NCBI GenBank assembly: GCA_019038745.1
Contig: JAHOYV010000046.1
Span: forward strand, 1 to 64,000
DNA from: Gemmatimonadales bacterium
GTDB lineage: Bacteria; Krumholzibacteriota; Krumholzibacteriia; LZORAL124-64-63
Direction of reading: 5' to 3'
DNA: 64,000 nt
Shown: in pieces, positions 1 to 8,968 of the stretch
Layout: each line of letters starts with the position of its first letter
Numbering within the stretch: the first letter of the stretch is position 1
Notes under the pieces: generated by a model
Seen by the model: the letters and a program-made list of their open reading frames with translations, nothing else
Told to the model about the DNA's origin: nothing
Databases searched by the model: none
Program-made: the position numbers and the translations under genes

Positions 1-258
1 GTGTTGACGAGTGTGGTCGGCCGTGAAGCCAGCCTGCAGCTGAACCTCCCAACATCAGGCTCGGTTACCCTGGACATCTTCGACGCTCGAGGCGCACGCG
101 TCCGCTGCATTCACACCGGGGGCATGGAGAGCGGTTCCCGAATTCTGATCTGGGACGGCCGCGACTCAGGCGGTCGCAACGTTTCCAGCGGCGTGTATCT
201 GGTCAGGATGCAGTACGCGGGTGAGGCCTACACCGGCAGGGTGGTAATGGTACGCTAA
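1..258 (+). CDS. C-terminal end of a secreted protein with a FlgD-type (sorting) domain, 5' truncated
   Basis: Only the last 85 residues lie in the window, and the reading frame is open to base 1, so the true start is upstream. The fragment has the pattern of the FlgD Ig-like/C-terminal sorting domain of FCB-group secreted proteins: a beta strand with LDIFDARG, a WDGRDSGG turn, SSGVYLVRM and a final RVVMVR. The same WDG..DSGG..SGLYFYEV pattern closes the 1018-residue protein at 16442-19498. Such domains usually sit at the C terminus of large exported proteins and are thought to direct export or surface attachment. Nothing can be said about the missing part. Confidence 0.75.
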   Translation: MLTSVVGREASLQLNLPTSGSVTLDIFDARGARVRCIHTGGMESGSRILIWDGRDSGGRNVSSGVYLVRMQYAGEAYTGRVVMVR

Positions 259-267
259 CGCCTGGGT

Positions 268-1125
268 TCAGGAAGTGGAACGCGCCCTTTTCCGAAAGTG
301 GGCACCCCACGGCTCTAGCCATAACCGGCGAACCACCCGATTGGTCTGAGCATTCACCCTGCTGAAGCCACTCCCATGGCCGGCTTTGAAACCGGCCACG
401 GACTCTGTCAACCCCGTGCCGTACTCATTCTGAAAGCGGGGAAAAACATTGTTCTTCACATGGTCATAGAGGATCTGGTCCAGTTTGTACATTTCCGCCA
501 ACTGGTCCCTCTTGACCGGATCGGCCAACAACTTCCCGGCAATGCTTCGGTCCCCCGCAGTATTGGTGCGGCTGTAACCCAGGTTCAATTCGGGAGCCAT
601 CAACCGTTGCAGAAGAATCAATGATTCATCGAAATGTTCCATCAATCCGAGAAAAACGCGGTGTTTCTCGATGGCCTCTATCGCCTGATCGACATTACAA
701 TCCTGTGAAAACATTTTTACCTGGTGGTTGTGGTGCACCTTCCATTGGACCCACTCATCCCAAGACAGCGGGTTCGATTCAGTTCGCTGGTGAAACTGAA
801 AGTGGGAGGCTCCCCTTGTCAGCGGATCCCGCAGGAAAGCGAAGTAGTTGGTCGGCTGCACCCGGTCGATACCCGACCACAGAGCAACTGCATGGCCTCC
901 CACACAGCGCATCCAAGGGCACAAAAGCTTCAAGCGCCGGAAATCGGAATTATCATATTTGGGCACCTTGAAAGAGCCGCCCGCATCTCCGGTGGGCAAT
1001 CTGTCCTGCCACAGTTCAGCATGACAGTAGCGGGCCCCGAAGGTGCTGCGGAGCATGGTTTCCACTGTCTGGCCACCCGTCTTGGCCACGTGAATGAACG
1101 CCAGCAGTTTTCTCATCCCATCCAT
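268..1125 (-). CDS. Sulfotransferase family protein
   Basis: About 285 residues. Residues 12-20 (HVAKTGGQT) match the 5'-phosphosulfate-binding loop of PAPS-dependent sulfotransferases. Residues 99-109 (RDPLTRGASHF) match the 3'-phosphate-binding motif with its conserved Arg and Ser. The enzyme would move a sulfuryl group from PAPS to a hydroxyl, probably on a polysaccharide or other glycan, in the cytoplasm or at the inner membrane; the acceptor cannot be deduced. The ATG at 1125 overlaps the sulfatase stop codon by one base (TGATG), so translation is probably coupled. A GTG at 1128 and an ATG at 1116 are alternative starts. It is the last gene of the minus-strand operon that begins at 8760. 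Having a sulfotransferase next to a sulfatase-like enzyme suggests handling of sulfated glycans, but this is inference. Confidence 0.8.
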   Translation of the reverse strand: MDGMRKLLAFIHVAKTGGQTVETMLRSTFGARYCHAELWQDRLPTGDAGGSFKVPKYDNSDFRRLKLLCPWMRCVGGHAVALWSGIDRVQPTNYFAFLRDPLTRGASHFQFHQRTESNPLSWDEWVQWKVHHNHQVKMFSQDCNVDQAIEAIEKHRVFLGLMEHFDESLILLQRLMAPELNLGYSRTNTAGDRSIAGKLLADPVKRDQLAEMYKLDQILYDHVKNNVFPRFQNEYGTGLTESVAGFKAGHGSGFSRVNAQTNRVVRRLWLEPWGAHFRKRARSTS

Positions 1126-2540
1126 CACATGTACCCTAGATCCTTCATTTCCTGCTCTATTTTTTTGCGTTGTTCTTCCGCCAGATCGGTGGCCGGATTG
1201 AATGAAGGACCTTCGGCCGCCATATGCCCAGCCAGGATGGAACGCAGCGAACGGCGCAAATCTGCGTCACCCGCCAAGTTCCTGGTCTCCCCGGGATCGT
1301 CGGCCAAATCGAAGACTTCGTCTCTCAGTTCTCCCTGCAACAACATCTTCAGCCATAGCCGCAAGCGCCGTCCCCGTCCGAGGACCGGACTGGGTTTGGG
1401 GACGATCAGCTTGTGCCGACCAAGCCGCATGGCCAGTTTGAACTGTCCGTGACAGAAGACCGGAGCGGGAGGCACGTCTGCCGTCTCTTCGATTCGGGCG
1501 GTTCCCACCGGGGGAGAATCGGACTCCAGAAGGGAATTAAATCCCCGGCCCAACCAATCGCCCGGTGGGTCCGTTGCACCCGACAATGAAAGCAGGGTCG
1601 GCCAGACATCTACCTGGCTCAAAGGAACATCCACCCTTTGGCCGTTCCCCGGCCCGGCCGGGTCATGGATGATGCCCACGGTTCGAACCACCTCCTCATA
1701 CAGGTGGATCCCGGCGTGGGCCAGATGTCCGTGTTCAAAAAACTCTTCCCCATGGTCCGAAAGGACCACCACGATCGTATCCTCGGCCAGACCCAAGTTC
1801 TTCAAACCGTCCAAAAGATTTCCAATGGCTTCGTCGTTGTATCGGATCGAAGCGTCGTATTTGTCCTTCATCCACTGCAGGGTTTCCTGGTTCAACTTCC
1901 GGCGCCCCCAGTTGACCTGGTTGATCAGCCGGAACATGGAGGCCTCTTCGGTCTGTCCAATTTCCTCCTTGTCCTGGGGAAAGACTAGGTGGCGGAAATC
2001 GGAATCCACCGCTGCGGGATCCACTGTATCGAAAGAGTGGGCGAATTCAGCGGGAAGACGATACGGCATGTGCGGACCATCGTAGTGGGTGAAGAGGCAA
2101 AACGGCCCATCCTTCCCGTTCTTTTCCAACCAAGCCAGGGATTCTTCCGTCACCGCGGGGGGAAGATCCTTGCTGTAATTGAAGCTTCGAGTGTCGGTTA
2201 CAGCGGTGATATCGTTCCAAACCTCCGAAAGCAGATTGCTGAAGAAGCGGAAGGAGACCACAGCACCGGTGCGGGCCCGATTGTTTTCCAGAACCTGGCG
2301 AACGACTCCCCCCGAAGCTCGCGACATGAAATCGAATACTCCGTGTTGATGGGGATATAAACCGGTAAAGAGTGAAGTGAAGGCAGGGGCGGTGAAATTG
2401 GAGGCCGACCAGAGGGATGTCAAAAGAGAACCCCTAGCCGCCAGATCGTCCAGTCGTGGTGAGACCGGTCGGTCATATCCATAACACCCCAGATGATCCG
2501 GACGCAGGGTATCGACTACGACGAGCAGAATGTTTCGCAT
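1125..2540 (-). CDS. Sulfatase-like hydrolase of the alkaline phosphatase superfamily
   Basis: 471 residues. The N terminus (residues 7-20, VVVDTLRPDHLGCY) holds the first metal-binding Asp at D10, and SDHGEEFFEHGHLAH near residue 260 supplies the second metal-binding Asp-His pair. These are hallmarks of the arylsulfatase A-like fold. The usual formylglycine motif C/S-x-P-x-R is absent: the equivalent segment reads NFTAPAF, with Thr50 at the nucleophile position, as in many phosphotransferase or phosphodiesterase members and Thr-type sulfatase-like proteins. The true reaction may therefore be phosphoester or phosphoglycan hydrolysis instead of classical sulfate release. No signal peptide is evident, so it is probably cytoplasmic. 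It lies in the minus-strand operon, 71 bases after the phosphodiester-glycosidase-like gene. Confidence 0.82.
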   Translation of the reverse strand: MRNILLVVVDTLRPDHLGCYGYDRPVSPRLDDLAARGSLLTSLWSASNFTAPAFTSLFTGLYPHQHGVFDFMSRASGGVVRQVLENNRARTGAVVSFRFFSNLLSEVWNDITAVTDTRSFNYSKDLPPAVTEESLAWLEKNGKDGPFCLFTHYDGPHMPYRLPAEFAHSFDTVDPAAVDSDFRHLVFPQDKEEIGQTEEASMFRLINQVNWGRRKLNQETLQWMKDKYDASIRYNDEAIGNLLDGLKNLGLAEDTIVVVLSDHGEEFFEHGHLAHAGIHLYEEVVRTVGIIHDPAGPGNGQRVDVPLSQVDVWPTLLSLSGATDPPGDWLGRGFNSLLESDSPPVGTARIEETADVPPAPVFCHGQFKLAMRLGRHKLIVPKPSPVLGRGRRLRLWLKMLLQGELRDEVFDLADDPGETRNLAGDADLRRSLRSILAGHMAAEGPSFNPATDLAEEQRKKIEQEMKDLGYM

Positions 2541-2611
2541 ATCCGCTTCCTTTCAGGCCATACCCTGGTTTCGAAGGCACAACCTGCAGATTATCAATCT
2601 TCGACTTTGGT

Positions 2612-3436
2612 TTAGTCGTCCCTCAATTCAAAAACGCCAATTACATTCGGCAACACAGGCCCCCGGTCCAACCTCTTGGCCCAAACCGAATCGGGGGCAA
2701 ATGCCTTCCCCGTCACCCACATTCTGGCCTGGTTTCGACCCTCGAGATGCTGGGCCGCCACCAATCCCAGAGGAAGTTCCAGCAGGATTTCGTTGAGTTC
2801 GTACATGGAACGGGGAGTAGCACAATAGATCAGCAACACACGACCCCGGTCATCCTCGCCCAAGGCGGCCTCGGCCCAACGGTCGCCGGAAGGTTGCCAG
2901 CGGTTCTCTCGTTCCCGCTTGATCAGACGAAGGTTCTGCACGACGGTTCCGTATCTCTTGGCCACCTCCGCCAACGGCACTTCGTCCAGATCGAAAATCC
3001 GAAATTGATGATCCGACGGGTCAAACGGGTCCCAGGCCACGGCGGATAGGTAGTCATTGGCCGAGCGGTTGGCCAGACGTCCATCGATCTGACAGAACCC
3101 GACGTGCGTGCGGTGATCGGCTTGATACATCCCGGCGTTGATCGCAACCAACAGTCCGAAGTCCCCACACCATTGCTTGGCATTCCGTCCCGGGGTATCC
3201 GAATCATCTCCCACAGCCAGGAACTTCAGGCCCAGCAGCCCAAGGTCCACCCGCACGACAAGCAGATCCCCTTCGGGATCGGCCGCCTTGGTCTTCGTGT
3301 TGAATCCCCCCAGCTCCAGCCCGGGCTGCAGAACCACCCACGGCGAGCTCGCCTCGGTGTTGGCCGCTGTAGTTTCTGTTGCCGGCAAAGCCACCGGCAT
3401 CAGAAAACCCAAAACAACAAGTGGAACCAGAAGCAT
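2612..3436 (-). CDS. Exported phosphodiester glycosidase (NAGPA-domain) family protein
   Basis: 274 residues from the ATG at 3436, which is preceded by GAGAG and opens a clear signal peptide (MLLVPLVVLGFLMPVALPA). The longer frame reaching 3649 would run deep into the upstream gene and was not used. The body has the NAGPA/phosphodiester-glycosidase pattern: VVRVDL strand, INAGMYQ (the conserved Asn-Gly/Ala-Gly turn), a segment with Q-N-L-R-L-I, and near the end AQHLEGRNQARMWV. Members hydrolyse phosphodiester-linked sugars such as uncovering enzyme or exopolysaccharide-related substrates. The substrate here is unknown and the protein probably acts in the periplasm. It lies 47 bases after the CPBP-like membrane protein gene in the same operon. 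Confidence 0.72.
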   Translation of the reverse strand: MLLVPLVVLGFLMPVALPATETTAANTEASSPWVVLQPGLELGGFNTKTKAADPEGDLLVVRVDLGLLGLKFLAVGDDSDTPGRNAKQWCGDFGLLVAINAGMYQADHRTHVGFCQIDGRLANRSANDYLSAVAWDPFDPSDHQFRIFDLDEVPLAEVAKRYGTVVQNLRLIKRERENRWQPSGDRWAEAALGEDDRGRVLLIYCATPRSMYELNEILLELPLGLVAAQHLEGRNQARMWVTGKAFAPDSVWAKRLDRGPVLPNVIGVFELRDD

Positions 3437-3483
3437 GGGCGACTCTCGTTTCGCTGGACAGGACCGACGCCATTTCCGGAGTA

Positions 3484-4359
3484 CTACCAAGGATGCCAGC
3501 CCCAGCCAGGATACCATCGATTGACGATCATGTAGAAGAGAATCGAATCGATCATCAGATGAAGAATTACGATATAGAACAGGGACCGGGTCTTGTGGTA
3601 GGTCAATCCCTGGACCAAAGCAAATAAGTAGATCACCACTGGACCCCACCCCACGAAGGCCATCTCATACAGGAAGCTTGTGAAGAAAATCGCCTGGATG
3701 ATGTTCGCTTCGGCAAATCGGAAATGGCGACATAGGAGCACGAACACGAAGTTGATGAAGGCCAGTTCGTCCCAAACACCCACAAAGTTGCAGCCCCAGA
3801 AAAGACGCCACAACGCCCCCGAACGGTCGCCCTCCAGAGGCAGGGGCCAGCTGTGATGCAGATCCGGGGTCAGGATATTGAAATACAACCACATGAACAC
3901 GTAGGCGACCACGAACCCGGACGGCAGCCAGATCCACATGCGCCGGGACCAGGGTCCGTTGAACCAGCTGTAGTCCAGAGGCTCCTTCAGCCAATACTTC
4001 GCCAACAAGGCGGGAACCAGCAAGATCCCCAGGCCCAGAGCCAACGCCAGCTCCAGCACATGGGCATCACCCGTGTCCCCATCTATGCGCGTAAAGAACA
4101 GAACCACGATCAAGTAGGTCAGCAGAACCGCTGTCTTGGACCAGGAAGAGGATCCGCTCTTGCGGCCGAACCAAAGGCCGGCAGCCACCAGGGGCCATCC
4201 GATCCAGTGCCAGTGCAGTAGCGGCAACGAAGCAGGCAGGGGGCCCCCGTGGGATTTCAGGCCGATGATCAACACCATGGCCGCCGTCAGTGACCAAAGG
4301 CTCGCGCGCAACCAGGGATTGACACGAATTGCATCGCTCCCGGAATGAATTTCAGTCAT
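3484..4359 (-). CDS. CPBP-like polytopic membrane protein with degenerate protease motif
   Basis: 291 residues with about eight hydrophobic segments. The C-terminal half resembles the CPBP/Abi (CAAX protease and bacteriocin-processing) family: WDELAFINFVFVLLCRHF occupies the place of the EExxxR motif, followed by FFTSFLYEMAFVGWG and HLMIDSILF (H-x3-D). In this copy the first Glu is Asp and the expected Arg is not at its position, so proteolytic activity is doubtful. It may be a relative with a structural or different catalytic role. The start overlaps the end of the S9 peptidase gene by eight bases, indicating translational coupling. Inner-membrane location is inferred from hydrophobicity. 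Confidence 0.6.
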   Translation of the reverse strand: MTEIHSGSDAIRVNPWLRASLWSLTAAMVLIIGLKSHGGPLPASLPLLHWHWIGWPLVAAGLWFGRKSGSSSWSKTAVLLTYLIVVLFFTRIDGDTGDAHVLELALALGLGILLVPALLAKYWLKEPLDYSWFNGPWSRRMWIWLPSGFVVAYVFMWLYFNILTPDLHHSWPLPLEGDRSGALWRLFWGCNFVGVWDELAFINFVFVLLCRHFRFAEANIIQAIFFTSFLYEMAFVGWGPVVIYLFALVQGLTYHKTRSLFYIVILHLMIDSILFYMIVNRWYPGWGWHPW

Positions 4360-6394
4360 CGTCAGGACTTTCCTGGTGGGAACCGTTCGGACCCAGAACG
4401 TGCTGGTCGAACCAGTTCAGCAATTGTTGTTGATAGAAGACCTGGTTGGCCGGGTTGCGAATCCCGTGTCCTTCCTCCTCGAATCGGATGAAGCGGGAGG
4501 GGACCCCCCGGGACTGCAGGGCAGAAAACCAAGTCTCGCCGCCGGCTATCAGACAACGATAATCCCGCATCCCCTGGCTGATCAAGGTGGGTGTGTTCAC
4601 TTTATCGACAAATGTGAAGGGAGAATTCCGGCGATAGACCTCCCGGGCTTCGGGATCCCAGGGCTTGCCGAGGAATTCCCATTCGGGAAACCACTTCTCG
4701 TCCGTGGTTCCCCAGAAGCCGACCAGATCCGGATGCATGCGGTCCAGAGCCGCAGCCCTGAAGCGATCGGTCCGGGCGGTCAGAGCCGCTCCGAGGTGGC
4801 CGCCGTAACTACCCCCCATCACGGCCATACGGTCCGGATCAGCCCAACCCTCGGCAACCACAAAATCCAGACAGGCCAGCAGTTCTCGACCCGGTCGGTC
4901 AATCCAGTCGCCTCGAATCGCCTTCTGAAAATCGAAACCGTAACCCAAGCTCCCGGTGGGATTGGCGATAACCACCCCGTAGCCGAAGTGGGGCAGGATA
5001 TGAAACTCGGGCAGAAAGTAGCCGCCGTACATCCACTCGGGACCCCCGTGGATACTCAGAACCACCGGAACCTTTTCCCCAGGATGCAAACCCTTGGGAA
5101 GAAAATACCAACCATCGATCAGGCGGCCATCGACTTCCACAGAAAAGTTCTCGGGCTGGGCCAAGTCAACTCGCCGGCTCCACTCCCGATTGGGATTGAT
5201 GAGGATTTCCGGCTGCCGAGGCCACTGACCTGCCGAGTCAATTCCGGAGTCCAGGTCCAGCATAAACAGGGCCCCCGGCAAAACCTGACTCGCCCCGACC
5301 AAGGCCACCTGTGATCCCCCGACGATCATGGACCAGTAGTCATGTCCCCCGCTGGTCAAATATTCATGTCCGTCCGCCGAAATTCTCACCAGATCCAGGC
5401 ATCCGCGGCGGGCGACCAGCGCAAGGAACTCGTCGCCCAGTAAAGTGAATTTCCAGAATCTGTTGTCGAGATCGAGTCCATGGAGCTGGATCCGAACCTG
5501 GCCTTTCTTGTCCGGATCCATCAGTGCGATTGCATTGGGAGCACTTTCCCAGATCGGGTCATCGGCCATCAACCAGGCGATCGAACCATCCTGTCGCCAG
5601 ATCGGGTGCGCATCGGCTCCGGGATTTGTGGTCAACTTTACCGGCTCTCCCCCCTGGCGGGAAATGATCCACAGATCCGTGTTCACCGTGTGGCCCAGAT
5701 CCCTCCGGGCCTTGGCCTCGAAAACGATCCGTTGCCCGTCCGGGGACCAGGAGAGGGATCGCACATCCAGATCCGCTTCCAGCAAACGAACCGGGGTCCC
5801 ATCGGCGGTATCCATTATGAAGAGTTGCCGTAGATCGCCCTGCCGATAGCCGTCGCCCAGATGGCGGTAACCGATGCCGTCGGCCACCACGTACGAACCC
5901 TCCACACCCTCATACAAACCCACATTCGCAGAGGCGATCCAGGCCAGGGACGAACCGTCGGGAGACCAATGCAGCGATCCGAAGGGACCGGGCCCATTGC
6001 TGAGGCGATGACGATTGCCGCCGTCGCTATCCATCAGCCAGATCTCGCAATCGGCTCCTCTGCCCCGCAAGTAGGCAATGGCCTCGCCATCCGGTCGCCA
6101 GACGGCATTCCTTGATCGGTCCTCCGGCGTGAAGAGAATCAGATCGGTCCCCGACTCCAGGTCCCGGCAATACAGGGTCGTGCGCTGGCGCCCAGCTTCC
6201 ACGTCCCAGGCGGCGATGCCGAACAAAAGGTGTCTCCCATTTGAAGACAAGTCGACCAGTTGGACGGTCTTCTGTGTCAGAATATCCTCGGGGATCATCG
6301 CAATCACCCGGTCAGGCGCCGCGAACATTCCCGCCGCCAGGGCTGCAAACGTAAGGACAAACAGGTCTCTGATGGTGTATTTTGAAGAGTTCAT
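4352..6394 (-). CDS. S9 family peptidase (prolyl oligopeptidase/acylaminoacyl peptidase type)
   Basis: 680 residues with an N-terminal hydrophobic signal (residues 10-25), so probably exported. Residues about 40-400 form WD40-like/TolB-like beta-propeller repeats with typical SPDG elements (WRPDGEAIAYL, WSPDGSSLAWI, WSPDGQRIVFE). The C-terminal alpha/beta hydrolase domain contains the nucleophile elbow GGSYGG with Ser529, an LISQGMRDYRC segment around the acid, and GHGIRNPAN with the catalytic His. The family trims short peptides with a preference for Pro or blocked N termini. Its ATG overlaps the stop of the TPR lipoprotein gene by four bases. It is likely involved in extracytoplasmic peptide turnover and is one of two S9 peptidases in the window (see 20211-22331). 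Confidence 0.9.
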   Translation of the reverse strand: MNSSKYTIRDLFVLTFAALAAGMFAAPDRVIAMIPEDILTQKTVQLVDLSSNGRHLLFGIAAWDVEAGRQRTTLYCRDLESGTDLILFTPEDRSRNAVWRPDGEAIAYLRGRGADCEIWLMDSDGGNRHRLSNGPGPFGSLHWSPDGSSLAWIASANVGLYEGVEGSYVVADGIGYRHLGDGYRQGDLRQLFIMDTADGTPVRLLEADLDVRSLSWSPDGQRIVFEAKARRDLGHTVNTDLWIISRQGGEPVKLTTNPGADAHPIWRQDGSIAWLMADDPIWESAPNAIALMDPDKKGQVRIQLHGLDLDNRFWKFTLLGDEFLALVARRGCLDLVRISADGHEYLTSGGHDYWSMIVGGSQVALVGASQVLPGALFMLDLDSGIDSAGQWPRQPEILINPNREWSRRVDLAQPENFSVEVDGRLIDGWYFLPKGLHPGEKVPVVLSIHGGPEWMYGGYFLPEFHILPHFGYGVVIANPTGSLGYGFDFQKAIRGDWIDRPGRELLACLDFVVAEGWADPDRMAVMGGSYGGHLGAALTARTDRFRAAALDRMHPDLVGFWGTTDEKWFPEWEFLGKPWDPEAREVYRRNSPFTFVDKVNTPTLISQGMRDYRCLIAGGETWFSALQSRGVPSRFIRFEEEGHGIRNPANQVFYQQQLLNWFDQHVLGPNGSHQESPDDD

Positions 6395-8760
6395 TCTTCG
6401 GTTTCACCGTTCCTGTTTTCCAGCAACTTGACCCACTTGGCGGGCATATCAATCCCCGTCCTGTCGGCGTCTCGATCGAAGGCCTCAGCAAAAAAACCAG
6501 ACCACTGGTCCGCCGGATTGCCCAGGAAATTCATGTTGAAACTAACAAAATTTTCGAACGCCAGCTTCATCTCCCTCGCGACTCCAGGCGATGAGTTCTG
6601 AACAACTGCCTGAACCGCCAAAGCCCACAAATAGGGGTTTTCAGTACCGATTCGGCCATCATGCAGGGACCGACCCAACATCCTGGCACGCCCCGGGTCC
6701 CCGACCTTGTAGTCGGCGAAAAGAAGCATCACCGCTTCATCCGGATCCAGATCCTCGCCCCAGTGGGGAGCAAGAATTTCGCGCGCCTCGTCGAGACGGC
6801 CCAGCTCCATACAGGTCAGGGCCAGCAATCTCCGAACCTGGGGATCCTGGTACTCATCATACCCCACCAACAGTGCCTCACGTTCCGCTTCAGCCTCACG
6901 TACGAGATCAACGGAACCTTGGGGCAGGCTGAAGAAACCTTCCAGGTCCTCCATCAGACGGGTCAGCAGGGCATCGGTATTTCCATCGAAAATGCCTTTC
7001 CCGGATTCCTCCCGGGCCGGAGCATCGACCGGCACCGGCTGGCTCTGCTCCAGTGGTTTCGTCTCCCCGTGCTGGATCTTCAACGTGGCCAATTGGATCA
7101 GCTGCTGGATCTGTGGGTTTCCGGGATCCATGCTGATGGCTTTCTCCAGATCCCCCAGGGACTCACCGTAGCGCCCGACATGACAGAGGAACAACCCCCG
7201 GTTGTAAAGCCCCGCCACCGAGTTCGGCTCCAGTTGCAGAGAGTGGTTCATGGCCTTCTCGGCCTCACCCACGAGACCAGTCTTGCAGAGAGCCACACCC
7301 AGATGCCGCCAGCCCAGGGCGGACTTGGGATCAGCCGATAGTGCCTCCTTGAAGAACGGAATGGCCTCCTCGTAGTGCTTTTCACGCAACTCGATCATGC
7401 CCAGGAGTTGGCTGGTTCCCGCATCGACCACATCTTGCTCCTGAAAAATAGACCGGGCTGCCAACAGCTGGGGTTCAGCCAAGTGGAAATCCTCGTTCTG
7501 ATAGTGGACCCGCCCCCTCATGGCCTGGCATATCTCCGGCCGGATAGCCCGGCGCTGAGCAATGTCCAGGGCTTCCAGGGATCGTCGGGCGGCGGAGTCC
7601 CTTTGCTGCTGAACCGAGCCCAGAGACATCAATTCCATCTGGCTGGCCGCATAGGCCAACGGTGAGCCGCCTACGAAGAATTGCCTGCCAAAGCTGGTCA
7701 AAAACGGCATATTGGGATCCGGCACGTCAAGAACAACGGGCATAAGACTACCGGGTGTGGCTGGGTAAAACCCGCCGTATTCCCGGGATAAAAAGCCCAA
7801 ACTGTAATACATGCCCGCCTTATCGTCCCCGGCCAGCTCCTTTACCAGACCCACGTCGTTCCAGAAGCGGGACAAGTGTGGCAATTCCCTCTTGTAGGGC
7901 TCATTTTCCAGGGCCCCCAGGACATGGCAGGCGGACTCGATATCCCCGATCGCCAGATAGGATTGACTCCGAATCCAGTTGTTGGCGTAGATGGAAGTCC
8001 GCATGCCGATACCTAGATGTTCGTGCCGCATATCCCTGTATTTGAACGGCTTCATTCGCGTCGCCAGGGCCTGGGCCGCCTCCACTTGTCCGTCCCCGGC
8101 CAGCAGTAATCCCTTGATCAAAACCAGATCGTGATCACCCTTCCGGAATCCCAATCCCTCCCGGACTTCGGCCAGGCCTTCCTCCCATTGGGCCAGGTCC
8201 CGATAAATCCAGGCCCGATCCCGGTAAATGCTCAACATAAGTTCCGGATCGACAGGCCTACCCACCCCAGCCAGACTCATGGCCACGCACTTGGCGGTGT
8301 CCAGGTATTTCATGGCCTGATGCTTTCTCCCCACTTCGCTGGTCAAATGACCCAACATGGCCCAGACCTCGCAATGGGAAGGATCCAGCCGGACCGCTTC
8401 CAACAAACCAGGCATGCTCTTGTTCAGACCCACGCCCAGACGACTCCTTTCCATGTGGGTTCCCTCCTGGAAGAGGATTCGCCCTGCCCAATTCATCAAC
8501 CGGTCCCGGTCTTCCTGAAATTCGCGGAAATATCCGAGTTTCCCATCGGCCTTCTTTCGCCACTGGGCCTGTTGCTTGAGATCAAGGGCCAGGAACCCCG
8601 ACAGACCCGGAACACAATCCGGAATATCCACCGCTGCCTGACCGAGCTGGGTAACCGGTTTCGAATCTCCCGCAATTTCCATTTTCTTCATTGAACCGGA
8701 AGAGCAGCCCAGAAACAACCCGATCAGCAAAACCAGTACAGGTAAGAACAGGCGTCGCAT
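6391..8760 (-). CDS. TPR-repeat lipoprotein
   Basis: 789 residues. The N terminus is a lipoprotein signal with lipobox LFLGC (Cys19). The rest is helical, with tetratricopeptide repeats that are clearest at residues about 460-560 (ALSADPKSALGWRHLGVALCKTGLVGEAEKA and following units) and further degenerate repeats before and after. TPR lipoproteins of this size usually act as scaffolds in the periplasm or on the outer-membrane inner leaflet. The partner is unknown. It is the first gene of the six-gene minus-strand operon. The ATG at 8760 has AAAGGAG nine bases upstream and a possible promoter further up. Confidence 0.85.
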   Translation of the reverse strand: MRRLFLPVLVLLIGLFLGCSSGSMKKMEIAGDSKPVTQLGQAAVDIPDCVPGLSGFLALDLKQQAQWRKKADGKLGYFREFQEDRDRLMNWAGRILFQEGTHMERSRLGVGLNKSMPGLLEAVRLDPSHCEVWAMLGHLTSEVGRKHQAMKYLDTAKCVAMSLAGVGRPVDPELMLSIYRDRAWIYRDLAQWEEGLAEVREGLGFRKGDHDLVLIKGLLLAGDGQVEAAQALATRMKPFKYRDMRHEHLGIGMRTSIYANNWIRSQSYLAIGDIESACHVLGALENEPYKRELPHLSRFWNDVGLVKELAGDDKAGMYYSLGFLSREYGGFYPATPGSLMPVVLDVPDPNMPFLTSFGRQFFVGGSPLAYAASQMELMSLGSVQQQRDSAARRSLEALDIAQRRAIRPEICQAMRGRVHYQNEDFHLAEPQLLAARSIFQEQDVVDAGTSQLLGMIELREKHYEEAIPFFKEALSADPKSALGWRHLGVALCKTGLVGEAEKAMNHSLQLEPNSVAGLYNRGLFLCHVGRYGESLGDLEKAISMDPGNPQIQQLIQLATLKIQHGETKPLEQSQPVPVDAPAREESGKGIFDGNTDALLTRLMEDLEGFFSLPQGSVDLVREAEAEREALLVGYDEYQDPQVRRLLALTCMELGRLDEAREILAPHWGEDLDPDEAVMLLFADYKVGDPGRARMLGRSLHDGRIGTENPYLWALAVQAVVQNSSPGVAREMKLAFENFVSFNMNFLGNPADQWSGFFAEAFDRDADRTGIDMPAKWVKLLENRNGETEE

Positions 8761-8779
8761 GCTATGATTCTCCTTTGGG

Positions 8780-8808
8780 ATTGTATGTTAATCTCGAACC
8801 TGGATTAA
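8780..8808 (-). promoter_or_regulatory. Possible sigma-70 promoter of the TPR-lipoprotein operon
   Basis: On the minus strand TACAAT (8785-8780) is a good -10 hexamer, with TTAATC (8808-8803) 17 bases upstream as a weak -35. The predicted start is near 8773, just ahead of the AAAGGAG ribosome binding site. The intergenic space also has two copies of GAACCGGG (8815-8822, 8832-8839) whose role is unclear. Confidence 0.35.
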
Positions 8809-8968
8809 CCTGGGGAACCGGGATATTCTGCGAACCGGGTTTATCCACGGATTGTCGACCTCCATCGGTTTGAGAATACTGAGTCGAGAAAGAAATTTCA
8901 AGAGCAGTAGTTCAGCCGAATTTCAGCCGCCGCGGCAATTCGTTCATAAAAAAGGAATCGCTTCAACC

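Noticed and set aside
8852..8968. N-terminal extension of the SBP5-type lipoprotein frame
   Set aside because: No ribosome binding site or signal; the lipoprotein signal starts at the internal ATG at 8969.
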